From the IMG/VR virus record IMGVR_UViG_3300025759_014081, positions 1-33,621 of that record: a stretch of DNA of 33,621 nucleotides. One strand, given 5' to 3'. Every line of letters starts with the position of its first letter. Positions within the stretch are counted from its first letter, which is position 1. The position numbers and the translations under genes were made by a program. This stretch comes from a virus. A model generated the notes under the pieces. It ran no database searches and was not told the DNA's origin. It saw only the letters and a program-made list of their open reading frames with translations. Shown one piece after another: positions 7,521 to 14,142 of this stretch.

Positions 7521-7597
7521 GTCCCTATAGTTTAGGCGGCCTAGAACGCCAGGTTCTCAATCTGGAAACGGGGGTTCGAATCCCTCTAGGGACACCA
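7521..7597 (+). tRNA. tRNA-Glu (anticodon CTC)
   Basis: Acceptor GTCCCTA pairs with TAGGGAC followed by ACCA. D-stem GTTT/GAAC, anticodon stem CCAGG/TCTGG with loop TTCTCAA (anticodon CTC), 4-nt variable loop, T-arm GGGGG-TTCGAAT-CCCTC. CCA is encoded. The D-arm segment GGCCTAGAAC also resembles bacterial tRNA-Glu. Confidence 0.85.
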
Positions 7598-7601
7598 ACT
7601 C

Positions 7602-7676
7602 GCCGCTATAGCTGAGTCGGTTTAGCAAAGCACTTGTAATGCTTAGACGTAGGTTCGAATCCTACTGGCGGCACCA
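7602..7676 (+). tRNA. tRNA-Thr (anticodon TGT)
   Basis: Acceptor GCCGCTA/TGGCGGC with encoded ACCA. D-stem GCT/AGC, anticodon stem AAGCA/TGCTT, loop CTTGTAA (anticodon TGT), T-arm GTAGG-TTCGAAT-CCTAC. Four bases after tRNA-Glu. Confidence 0.9.
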
Positions 7677-7690
7677 ATTAAGGAGTAAAA

Positions 7691-7864
7691 ATGGTTTATC
7701 CAGGTAAGACTTCAATATATGACGATTTAAGAGTTCGTATTATAGAACTTTCTAAGACTAATGATAGCCTTAGAACAGAAATTGAATACTTGAGAAAAGA
7801 ATTAGCAGAAGAAGTTGCTTTAAAATATAAAGCTTACGAAAAGTTAGGTAAACTGGAAAATTAA
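7691..7864 (+). CDS. small coiled-coil protein
   Basis: 57 residues with an AGGAG ribosome-binding site. Residues 12-55 form one long charged helix with heptad-like Leu/Ile spacing (LRVRIIELSKTNDSLRTEIE), so an oligomerising coiled coil is likely. It lies inside the tRNA cluster. Function unknown. Confidence 0.65.
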   Translation: MVYPGKTSIYDDLRVRIIELSKTNDSLRTEIEYLRKELAEEVALKYKAYEKLGKLEN

Positions 7865-7940
7865 TTCCCTACTAGCTCATGTTAAAGAGCAAATGACTGT
7901 TAATTGTTTCTTATAGTATACAATGTATATTTTATGAAAC

Positions 7941-8050
7941 ACGACTCGAGGAGTTATCTGTGCTAACTCGGAAAGCACAGTGAGGATGGGATGGCAGGCC
8001 CCTTTCAATATACCCAACCGCGTTCGGTTAGCTACCGTTAAACGAAGTCT
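7941..8050 (+). ncRNA. candidate structured RNA with an H-type pseudoknot
   Basis: No convincing reading frame lies between 7865 and 8112. GAGTTA (7951-7956) pairs with TAACTC (7964-7969). The loop segment CTGTGC (7958-7963) pairs with GCACAG (7975-7980), giving an H-type pseudoknot with a 1-nt loop 1, no loop 2 and a GGAAA loop 3. A second hairpin AACCG-CGTT-CGGTT lies at 8016-8029. The local GC content is higher than in the surroundings. The tRNA-cluster position recalls the small stable RNAs of T4, but I recognise no family. It could also be a 5' leader of the HNH gene. Confidence 0.45.
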
Positions 8051-8085
8051 GCTTTTTAAATTGATCGGACTAAAGTTCTGTTCGT

Positions 8086-8093
8086 TATAAATA
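8086..8093 (+). promoter_or_regulatory. T4-type late promoter octamer
   Basis: Exact TATAAATA, 20 bases upstream of the HNH gene start. In T4-like phages this -10-only element is read by the gp55 sigma factor with the gp33 co-activator. Confidence 0.6.
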
Positions 8094-8112
8094 AAAACAA
8101 AAAGAGGTTTTT

Positions 8113-8544
8113 ATGAGACAAGGAACAATGAAACTGACCGATGAAATGATTATGGAAGCTTATGAGCAAAAGATCACTCAACAAGAGGCCTGTGCCAAAC
8201 ATGGCGTAACTGTTGTCACATGGTGGAGAAGGGCTAAAAAGTTAGGTTTGAAATGGAGTGATCTTCCCGCTCATGAAGGTGCGAAAAAGTTGGATCTAAA
8301 TGAAATATTGAATGGTGAACATCCACAGTATCAAACATATAAATTGAAACAACGTTTGATTAATGTTGGCTTAAAATCAAATAAGTGTGAAGAATGTGGT
8401 GTGGCTGAATGGAATGGGAAACAACTCAATATTCAGCTAGACCATATAAACGGTAATTCGCACGACCATAGGTTAGAAAACCTTAGAATGTTATGCCCAA
8501 ATTGTCATAGCCAGACAGAGACATATTCGGGCAAAAACAAATAG
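8113..8544 (+). CDS. HNH endonuclease with N-terminal helix-turn-helix
   Basis: 143 residues. Residues 7-45 look like a helix-turn-helix (TQQEACAKHGVTVVTWWRRA). The C-terminal HNH domain has zinc knuckles C92-x2-C95 and C128-x2-C131, and the catalytic core LDHINGNSHDHRLENLRMLC (109-128), which supplies the His and Asn residues. These are free-standing homing endonucleases common in T4-like phages. RBS AAAGAGG. Its TAG stop shares a base with the first position of tRNA-Tyr, so it sits seamlessly in the tRNA array, consistent with a mobile gene inserted between tRNAs. Confidence 0.9.
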   Translation: MRQGTMKLTDEMIMEAYEQKITQQEACAKHGVTVVTWWRRAKKLGLKWSDLPAHEGAKKLDLNEILNGEHPQYQTYKLKQRLINVGLKSNKCEECGVAEWNGKQLNIQLDHINGNSHDHRLENLRMLCPNCHSQTETYSGKNK

Positions 8545-8627
8545 GAAGGGTGGGTGAGTGGTTAAAACCATAGCACTGTAAATGCTACGCGAGAGCTACG
8601 TTGGTTCGAATCCAACCCCTTCCACCA
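8544..8627 (+). tRNA. tRNA-Tyr (anticodon GTA)
   Basis: Acceptor GGAAGGG/CCCTTCC with encoded ACCA. Anticodon stem TAGCA/TGCTA with loop CTGTAAA (anticodon GTA), a long class II variable arm (CGCGAGAGCTACG), and T-arm GTTGG-TTCGAAT-CCAAC. The long variable arm fits bacterial tRNA-Tyr. Confidence 0.9.
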
Positions 8628-8637
8628 ATTTATATTC

Positions 8638-8713
8638 GGGTGAGTGGTGTAAAGACTAAACATCCTGGTGTCCACAGCCAGAGCTTGGGGTTCAAATCCC
8701 TGCTCGCCCGCCT
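8638..8713 (+). tRNA. probable tRNA-Trp (anticodon CCA), atypical D-loop
   Basis: Acceptor GGGTGAG (8638-8644) pairs with CTCGCCC (8703-8709). The discriminator is G, and the 3' end reads GCCT rather than an encoded CCA. D-stem GTGT/ACAT with a 9-nt loop lacking the usual GG pair, anticodon stem CTGGT/GCCAG, loop GTCCACA (anticodon CCA), T-loop TTCAAAT with a weak stem. G73 and CCA fit Trp, but the unusual D-loop leaves identity and function uncertain. Confidence 0.6.
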
Positions 8714-8727
8714 AATGAGAAAAGAGT

Positions 8728-8859
8728 ATGAATGATACAGAGCAAATAGTAAATCAACTCTTAAGAAGAGAATTAACAGTATTTCAGCTTAATGAAAAGC
8801 GTACAAGAGAAGCTCTTATATTTTTACTACAAAAAGTAAGAGAAAACCAAAGAAGATAA
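8728..8859 (+). CDS. small helical protein, 43 residues
   Basis: ATG 8728 to TAA 8859 (an alternative ATG at 8732 is out of frame). A single amphipathic, Arg/Glu-rich helix (VNQLLRRELTVFQLNEKRTR). The ribosome-binding site is weak (AAAAGAG). It fills the space after the tRNA array. Function unknown. Confidence 0.45.
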   Translation: MNDTEQIVNQLLRRELTVFQLNEKRTREALIFLLQKVRENQRR

Positions 8860-8899
8860 AACAAAAACTTGCCCAACCCAAAAAGGTGAGGGTGTGATT

Positions 8900-8907
8900 T
8901 ATAAATA
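8900..8907 (+). promoter_or_regulatory. T4-type late promoter octamer
   Basis: Exact TATAAATA, 19 bases upstream of the ATG at 8926. It is the likely late start for the run of small genes leading into the virion genes at 9657-12062. Confidence 0.7.
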
Positions 8908-8925
8908 ATAATGAAGGAGCTAACA

Positions 8926-9057
8926 ATGCACCAAACAGAATTAAACATTGCAGTAAAGCTAGATCCCCCTTATAACGGGAAGTTTTTTTGCTTCATTAGA
9001 CAAGGATTATATCCTTGGCCAGAATTTATTAATTTCTATAAGAATAAAAGGCTATGA
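8926..9057 (+). CDS. small protein, 43 residues
   Basis: ATG preceded by AAGGAG at good spacing. The sequence has a Pro/aromatic-rich core (LDPPYNGKFFCFIRQGLYPW). Its TGA overlaps the next ATG (ATGA), supporting a real gene. Function unknown. Confidence 0.6.
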   Translation: MHQTELNIAVKLDPPYNGKFFCFIRQGLYPWPEFINFYKNKRL

Positions 9058-9239
9058 GCGAAGTTAGAACATTCCAATGGCAAGGCGAAACTATTACTGG
9101 TACAATTGAAACTACTCATCACACAGCAAATGGAACTCGCCATTTTGTCAAGTTAACTGAAAAACCAAAAAAAGAATTTTCAAGGGAAGGCCATGTTTGG
9201 CCTATTGCTGGTTCTGTTGTTTTAGCGGATTTCGAATAA
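9054..9239 (+). CDS. small beta-rich protein of unknown function
   Basis: 61 residues. Alternating polar and hydrophobic strands (RTFQWQGETITGTIETTHHT, HFVKLTEK, GSVVLADFE) suggest a small beta-barrel. Starts in an ATGA overlap, and its TAA abuts the next ATG. No family recognised. Confidence 0.6.
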   Translation: MSEVRTFQWQGETITGTIETTHHTANGTRHFVKLTEKPKKEFSREGHVWPIAGSVVLADFE

Positions 9240-9434
9240 ATGGATAAAATTTTTAGAGTTGTTTATAAACATTGGAAAGATGTAGATAGAGAACTAGAAA
9301 TTCATGGTGATATGCCAGAAGACATTAATAACGATGCTAGTGATTTTGTTTTTGTAAAAAGACATGATGGACTTATCATGGATATACGAAAAGAATCACT
9401 TGTGTCAATAGAACAGGTTAAACCAGTATTATGA
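9240..9434 (+). CDS. small acidic protein of unknown function
   Basis: 64 residues, immediately after the previous stop. Mixed strand/helix (FRVVYKHWKDVDRELEIHGD, then FVFVKRHDGLIMDIRKESLV). It overlaps the next gene by four bases. Part of the tightly coupled 8926-9646 block. Confidence 0.6.
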   Translation: MDKIFRVVYKHWKDVDRELEIHGDMPEDINNDASDFVFVKRHDGLIMDIRKESLVSIEQVKPVL

Positions 9435-9646
9435 ATAACGTAATTAGTTTGTGTGATTACAGACAACAAAAACTCGATGAAATAATGGAAATGGAATTCG
9501 AGCAAGATCTCGAATTTGATTGGAATTTGGCTGATGCAGTAGTGTCTAATATTTTAATAGCTGATGATATAACAGTACTTTCAGTAGTAGATAAGTGTGA
9601 TACTATGACGATCACTCTTACTATTTCACCATTTAAACCAAAATAG
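9431..9646 (+). CDS. small acidic protein of unknown function
   Basis: 71 residues, starting in an ATGA overlap. The N-terminus NNVISLCDYRQQKLDEIMEM is followed by an acidic stretch and two hydrophobic strands (ISNILIADDITVLSVV-like). The MxNVISLxDYR opening is reminiscent of short phage proteins with a conserved IxLxDYR start, but the function is unknown. Confidence 0.6.
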   Translation: MNNVISLCDYRQQKLDEIMEMEFEQDLEFDWNLADAVVSNILIADDITVLSVVDKCDTMTITLTISPFKPK

Positions 9647-9656
9647 AGAGAAAAAA

Positions 9657-10964
9657 ATGTCTAGTTTCGCGCCCAACGGTGCAATATCATTCGAAAACGC
9701 CGCAGAAGTTTTAGAAAACGATGGTTTAACAAGAAGCATAGTAACTGTCTATGGCGGAACAAGACCTCATGCTATCAGCGAGTACTATAATGCCGGGACG
9801 GGTATACCTGCGTCCGGGACAATTTCAATGAGTAATATTAGAGCTAGCACAAATCAAGGTTATGATGGTTTATCAGCTACCACGAACAATATAAACGAAG
9901 AAAGCGTATCTGGACCGGGAACAATATGTAGATTTACATTAGATTGCGAAGGAATTCCTGCAGCTTCTACTGTAACATGGAACGCTACTGGAAGTACTGT
10001 TTCGCTCGATGGTAGTGATCTTGAATATTCTTTAGATGGTTCCACCTATAATCCTCTCAATATATCTACTGGAACATTAACAATCGATGAACCTAATCAA
10101 CGATATCGCTTTTGGATTAAAGGTATTGCTGATGGAATTAACGATCCCGGTGAAGAATTTCATTTTAATATTGAACAATTCGATAGCAATGGCATAAATA
10201 CTAGTAGCCCTTCATTAGTTGTTACAGTTAATAATGATAGTATTACTCCTCCAGATCCTGATCCATATCCAGACCAAACTAGTTTTTCTCTTGTTCGCCC
10301 GTATGACGGATTGGGATGGGGTTCTGATGCTGCAGATGTATCTTTTACAACACAGACGATAAAAAATGATGAAGGAGGTACTCCAGAAGCTTATAATTAT
10401 TTTAATTTTAAAGTTATAACAAATGGATTTGAATTAAGAATTGCGCATCCGAGTAACCTCGCCGCTTCTACTTACGTAACAGCGTATTATAACCCATCCA
10501 ATACTTATGTTTCTGATGTGCCAGAGAATATAGGAACACCTTGGATATTCATGATAGGAAATATTCAGCCGGCAGAAATTATGTGGAGATCGAGTACGGT
10601 TGGATTGCCTGAAGATGTACCAACGGGAAAATTTACACAGCCGCTAGCAAACTTTAGTAGTGTTGTTGGTCCAGTTCCGGCGAACGATGGTTTTATTACT
10701 TCTATGAGAGGAAACACAACTTTAAACCCAAACACGTGGGCAGCGGTATCTGCTGGCGATTCTACTCAATTTATACACAGTGCGACTGGACTTTTTAATA
10801 TAGCTCCAACCGAGCAAGTTGCGTTCGCTTCACTCACCGCTTATCGTACTATTGAATTTTGGGGGAGAGGATCTGGTAATCCAAATAATCCAGAGGCAAC
10901 ACTATTACTTAGAATATTGTCAAAACTTCAATGTGCTGACAGTATAAACAATGTAGCTCTATAA
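9657..10964 (+). CDS. putative virion/tail-fibre structural protein
   Basis: 435 residues, Thr/Ser/Asn/Gly-rich and low in Lys, typical of secreted or virion beta-structures. The N-terminus has SFAPNGAISFENAAEVL and AGTGIPASGTISMSNIRAS, a SGxISxSxIR module common in marine phage structural proteins. Residues about 65-195 look like a Calx-beta or Ig-like domain (FTLDCEGIPAASTVTWNATG, DPGEEFHFNIEQ). A Pro/Asp linker (PPDPDPYPDQ, about 198-207) precedes a C-terminal beta domain. It is followed by two further proteins of this style. Host-binding or head-decoration role inferred. Confidence 0.65.
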   Translation: MSSFAPNGAISFENAAEVLENDGLTRSIVTVYGGTRPHAISEYYNAGTGIPASGTISMSNIRASTNQGYDGLSATTNNINEESVSGPGTICRFTLDCEGIPAASTVTWNATGSTVSLDGSDLEYSLDGSTYNPLNISTGTLTIDEPNQRYRFWIKGIADGINDPGEEFHFNIEQFDSNGINTSSPSLVVTVNNDSITPPDPDPYPDQTSFSLVRPYDGLGWGSDAADVSFTTQTIKNDEGGTPEAYNYFNFKVITNGFELRIAHPSNLAASTYVTAYYNPSNTYVSDVPENIGTPWIFMIGNIQPAEIMWRSSTVGLPEDVPTGKFTQPLANFSSVVGPVPANDGFITSMRGNTTLNPNTWAAVSAGDSTQFIHSATGLFNIAPTEQVAFASLTAYRTIEFWGRGSGNPNNPEATLLLRILSKLQCADSINNVAL

Positions 10965-10986
10965 TTTATCATGGGATATACTCAGT

Positions 10987-11562
10987 ATGACTTTTCTTGT
11001 TGCAAATAATATATCTGGCGAAATTTATTACGTTAACACAGAAGCAAATACAGAATTCTTAGATATAGACGTTAATGATAGCGTACATTTTTATGGAAAT
11101 ACCGTTTTTAACGATATTGTAACTCATTGGTGGGATCAGGAAAACTATACCACTGTACCTAAACAAGAATTTGCTCTTACATATTCTCATCCTCATACTA
11201 CTTACGGCCCATTTGAAGAAATCAATGTCGGGCCCGGCACGATAAGTAGAACATTAGACGAAAACGTATATCGGCCGATGTTTGATGAGGAAGCAAATAC
11301 CGTTGTAGAAGTAGCGATTCCACTAAATGATGTCGATGACGCAATTACTTTTTTTCACCCTTCTGACAAAATTGAAGTAAATGGTACCCAAGATATAACA
11401 ATAAGTGGTATACCGACAGAGCCATATACTGCTGTTTTTCTTGATGAATCTACACTCGATATTGAGTCGGGTACAATAACATTTTCATCTTCTAACAATC
11501 ATATTATCACAATTGTGTCGCCCAAATATATAACTAAGACAATAGAAATTATAAAGGTTTAA
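10987..11562 (+). CDS. putative virion structural protein
   Basis: 191 residues, beta-rich and acidic, with an Ig-like C-terminal repeat (EVNGTQDITISGIPTEPYTA, then DIESGTITFSSSNNHIITIV). YSHPHTTYGPFEEINVGPGT near residue 65 resembles short motifs in tail-fibre-associated proteins. It lies 22 bases after the previous structural gene and two bases before the next. Exact role unknown. Confidence 0.55.
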   Translation: MTFLVANNISGEIYYVNTEANTEFLDIDVNDSVHFYGNTVFNDIVTHWWDQENYTTVPKQEFALTYSHPHTTYGPFEEINVGPGTISRTLDENVYRPMFDEEANTVVEVAIPLNDVDDAITFFHPSDKIEVNGTQDITISGIPTEPYTAVFLDESTLDIESGTITFSSSNNHIITIVSPKYITKTIEIIKV

Positions 11563-11564
11563 GT

Positions 11565-12062
11565 ATGCCAACTCCAGGTTCAGGCACAATTAGTATTGAT
11601 GTGTTAAGTAATTTTATGGGTGGTGGGCGACCTGATAGAGCCACTGATTATCGCGGGCTCGACGGATCTTGGAATAGAGGTGCAATTACTTATTCATGGA
11701 ATTCTTACTATGCGCGCCCCCAAGGATATTTTTCTCCTGCCCCTGGGCCAGAAAGAATCCAGTTTTGGTTTTTTGATGGCTCGATTAATCGATGGAATCT
11801 AAGATTCAATCCAACAGTGACAGCTGCAGGCTCTGGGAGCGTTGTTTATTACGTTCAATCGCTTGGTCCAAGCGGAGTAACACCAAGCCAGTTTAATTAC
11901 GCTAGTAATCAATTTTCAATTATAGCAGGGAATCAATGGAAACAGATTAATAGATTTTATCAAAAGCCGGGTGATGGGACTCGCTATTATAGAATTCAGG
12001 CACATAACGGTGTGCCTGGATATCGAGCTCTTTTGCCTTATTACTGGATTGCAACTGTATAA
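11565..12062 (+). CDS. putative virion/tail-fibre protein
   Basis: 165 residues. It opens with PTPGSGTISIDVLSNFMGGG, again the SGxISxxxL module of the 9657 protein, followed by an aromatic- and Gly-rich domain (RIQFWFFDGSINRWNLRFNP). The shared opening suggests all three proteins at 9657-12062 use a related assembly or adaptor segment. AAAGG precedes the ATG. A receptor-binding or adhesin tip is possible but not proven. Confidence 0.55.
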   Translation: MPTPGSGTISIDVLSNFMGGGRPDRATDYRGLDGSWNRGAITYSWNSYYARPQGYFSPAPGPERIQFWFFDGSINRWNLRFNPTVTAAGSGSVVYYVQSLGPSGVTPSQFNYASNQFSIIAGNQWKQINRFYQKPGDGTRYYRIQAHNGVPGYRALLPYYWIATV

Positions 12063-12068
12063 TACACA

Positions 12069-12266
12069 ATGGAAAACGAAGAAGACGAATTTACGCCACT
12101 CATCGAAAGAGCAAAACAAAAATGGTTAAAGGATAATCCTTCGGCTACTGAATTTCAATGGGAATTAATTTCAGATTTTGAACGGGATTCTTATGTATTT
12201 AAAGAATTTAGAAATGCTGGTTATGAACAATATGAATATATGGGAAAACCGGCTTTTATAAAATAA
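12069..12266 (+). CDS. small acidic protein of unknown function
   Basis: 65 residues, helical and acidic (ENEEDEFTPLIERAKQKWLK, then EFQWELISDFERDSYVFKEF), ending in an aromatic strand. It follows the structural genes after six bases. No recognised domain. Confidence 0.6.
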   Translation: MENEEDEFTPLIERAKQKWLKDNPSATEFQWELISDFERDSYVFKEFRNAGYEQYEYMGKPAFIK

Positions 12267-12278
12267 AGGAACTATATT

Positions 12279-12740
12279 ATGAACTTAGCTAATGTCGTAT
12301 TTAAAACAAGAACTCGAGGTATTATTATTGGTGGTACCCTGGGTATTTTATTTCACTATGCTTTTATTGCAGAAGCTAGTGCAAATGAATTAACTGTGAA
12401 AGACCATTACAAAACAGTATACTATGAACAGCCTTATACCACAGAAGAGTGTAAAGAGGTTTATGTTGGTGGAGATAAGACCGGCGATACATTAGGCGGA
12501 GCAGTACTAGGCGCAGCAATTGGTAATGCTATCGGGAAAGATACCGAAGCAACATTAGCCGGTGCAGCCATTGGCGGTTTGATCGGGCATAATAAATCAG
12601 ATGCACGTGCCCAAAAGAGAATTCATTGCCAAGTTCTTACTCGATATGAAAAGAAGACACGAGAAGTGTATAGTCATAGTACTATACAGTTCGTATACGA
12701 AGGTAAAACTTATTTTGAGAGATTTAATAAACATGAATAG
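12279..12740 (+). CDS. glycine-zipper 2TM membrane protein (17-kDa antigen / SlyB-like)
   Basis: 153 residues with AAAGGAA before the ATG. An N-terminal hydrophobic stretch (about 14-32, signal anchor or signal peptide ending ASA) is followed by a periplasmic part. A glycine-zipper pair follows (GGAVLGAAIGNAIG and LAGAAIGGLIGH, about 72-103), as in Rick_17kDa_Anti/SlyB-type envelope proteins. The C-terminal tail is soluble and basic. It may insert in the outer or inner membrane; a role in lysis or superinfection immunity is conceivable. Confidence 0.75.
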   Translation: MNLANVVFKTRTRGIIIGGTLGILFHYAFIAEASANELTVKDHYKTVYYEQPYTTEECKEVYVGGDKTGDTLGGAVLGAAIGNAIGKDTEATLAGAAIGGLIGHNKSDARAQKRIHCQVLTRYEKKTREVYSHSTIQFVYEGKTYFERFNKHE

Positions 12741-13029
12741 AAAATCTAAGCACATTGATAATAGAAACTATCCTAAAGAAGCTTACGAACTCACTAAAAA
12801 TCTTAACAAAAGTCAATTGCATGGCTTATATGAGATTGTAATTAATGAGCTTAAAAAGTCAACTTCCGAAGAACGTCTAAAAGAATTGTATGCAGTTCAA
12901 GATGAAATTCGAAAAAATCCAAAAGTTGAACACGGTGTTATTAAAAGACTCGAAACCGGATACGGAGAAATGGCGTCTAATGCTCGAGCAAAAGACGGTA
13001 ATACAATTAAGTATCAAAAGAAAGTTTAG
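12733..13029 (+). CDS. small basic helical protein of unknown function
   Basis: 98 residues from ATG 12733, overlapping the previous stop by eight bases. A longer in-frame start at 12601 would lie inside the glycine-zipper gene and is rejected. Lys-rich, helical (KEAYELTKNLNKSQLHGLYE, then SEERLKELYAVQDEIRKN). No domain recognised. Last gene of this plus-strand run; the palindrome at 13029-13048 follows. Confidence 0.65.
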   Translation: MNRKSKHIDNRNYPKEAYELTKNLNKSQLHGLYEIVINELKKSTSEERLKELYAVQDEIRKNPKVEHGVIKRLETGYGEMASNARAKDGNTIKYQKKV

Positions 13030-13048
13030 GTGGGAATTAATTCCCACC
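13029..13048. terminator. perfect 20-bp palindrome between convergent genes
   Basis: GGTGGGAATT followed directly by AATTCCCACC. It covers the last base of the plus-strand gene and the stop codon of the minus-strand gene at 13037, where two transcription units meet head-on. A bidirectional terminator or RNA-end hairpin is likely; no T-tract is obvious. Confidence 0.5.
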
Positions 13049-13564
13049 ACTCAACTTAGCGTTCCACAGGTCGAACAGAGTTTCAATCTTCTCTTCTTGG
13101 GTACTAATATCGACCTCTTGTCGAGTTACCTGGGATGATAATGTACTTAATCTATCTAATTGTTTTTCGACATTTTCGATTCGATTAGCAAGATACTCAA
13201 TTCGTATCTCTTGTTCATTATTTTTGCGAACAGATTCTTGAACTTCGATTGGTGGTTTCCATGTAGTTCTAAAATCTGTATTCGCATCAACCTCCCTTTT
13301 AAGAGATTCGAGTGCAGCATTCTGCATCATATCATCAGGTAATGAACCTAATTCACCTCGAGGCCATCGAATACGAAACTCATTATTTTGAGTAATATAG
13401 GTTTCAGCTAGATGTAGCTCTCGTTCTAAGATTGATATTCTTTCAGTCAATTCAAAATATCCCATCACCACGACACCAGTTGCAAAAATCATTGCCACCA
13501 AATTGCGAATTGGTATTGTGATGGCGGAATCCTCGCTGACCGAGAATCCGTCATCTTTTTTCAT
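13037..13564 (-). CDS. single-span membrane protein with periplasmic coiled coil (spanin-like?)
   Basis: 175 residues: a short cytosolic N-terminus, one membrane span (about 19-38, RNLVAMIFATGVVVMGYFEL), then a long charged region with coiled coil at about 40-55 and 115-165 (RIEYLANRIENVEKQLDRLS). This topology matches inner-membrane spanins (Rz-like), and the position in a block of small membrane proteins supports a lysis role. No sequence signature proves it. Confidence 0.55.
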   Translation of the reverse strand: MKKDDGFSVSEDSAITIPIRNLVAMIFATGVVVMGYFELTERISILERELHLAETYITQNNEFRIRWPRGELGSLPDDMMQNAALESLKREVDANTDFRTTWKPPIEVQESVRKNNEQEIRIEYLANRIENVEKQLDRLSTLSSQVTRQEVDISTQEEKIETLFDLWNAKLSGGN

Positions 13565-13567
13565 TTG

Positions 13568-13918
13568 TTAGTCCTTCTTTTTATTCCCTACTGCATCGGC
13601 CGCAAAGAATGCTGAAACCAAAACAGCAATCGATGCGAAATATGTAGGAGCGATATCAGCAATGAGTCCTGCTGCTTGGTCTAAACCAAAGCCAGAGGTC
13701 ACACCGATACCCAGAGGATAAATCAAAAGTCCACATAATGAGAACCAAGCCATCTTACGAATGGCGTCTCGTTGTGCATCTTGATCTTCTAGTTCTTTTC
13801 TTTTGAACTCGAGATTCATGTGCGCTTCGAGTTCTTCCATGGTGACATGTCCATCACCATTAATGTCAGCAGCGTGTAAAGACTCATCTACTGTCACATC
13901 TTTTTTCTTACCAGCCAT
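13568..13918 (-). CDS. EF-hand holin-like membrane protein
   Basis: 116 residues. A canonical EF-hand loop DINGDGHVTMEE lies at 18-29, with ligands at Asp18, Asn20, Asp22, His24 (backbone position), Thr26 and Glu29. It is followed by a charged helix and two membrane spans (about 55-75 and 88-108), with a lysine tail (GNKKKD). Two-span small proteins next to a spanin-like gene suggest a holin. The calcium-binding loop would be an unusual regulatory addition. Three bases separate it from the spanin-like gene. Confidence 0.6.
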   Translation of the reverse strand: MAGKKKDVTVDESLHAADINGDGHVTMEELEAHMNLEFKRKELEDQDAQRDAIRKMAWFSLCGLLIYPLGIGVTSGFGLDQAAGLIADIAPTYFASIAVLVSAFFAADAVGNKKKD

Positions 13919-13919
13919 T

Positions 13920-14081
13920 TTAGCTCTCCGTCTTTAGTAAAGTGTATATACCATAAATCAATCCGGCCCAAGCTACTAATTTAACTACGCCGCCTAATAA
14001 TATAGTTGCACCACAAATACCAATCAACATAGCACCATCTAGGCTAGTTCTTTCACCCATTATTTTTGTTATGTATTTCAT
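13920..14081 (-). CDS. small two-span membrane protein, 53 residues
   Basis: ATG at 14079-14081 with AAAGGAG upstream; TAA one base before the EF-hand gene. The sequence begins KYITKIMGERTSLDGAML and has two hydrophobic stretches (about 17-32 and 34-48). Small proteins with this GERTSxDGAM opening are widespread in marine T4-like phages. Holin or antiholin role possible. Confidence 0.65.
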   Translation of the reverse strand: MKYITKIMGERTSLDGAMLIGICGATILLGGVVKLVAWAGLIYGIYTLLKTES

Positions 14082-14142
14082 TAGTGTAACTCCTTTGTCG
14101 TATTATTTTTTATAATATACGGTCATCAGAGACATTTTAATT

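Noticed and set aside
7941-8112. HEARO/IscB-type guide RNA or group I intron next to the HNH gene
   Set aside because: The HNH protein is 143 residues with no RuvC-like part, and I see no group I P3/P7 core; the tRNAs are uninterrupted.
12601-12732. Longer N-terminus for the gene at 12733
   Set aside because: It would lie wholly inside the glycine-zipper gene in another frame; ATG 12733 with a short overlap is more natural.
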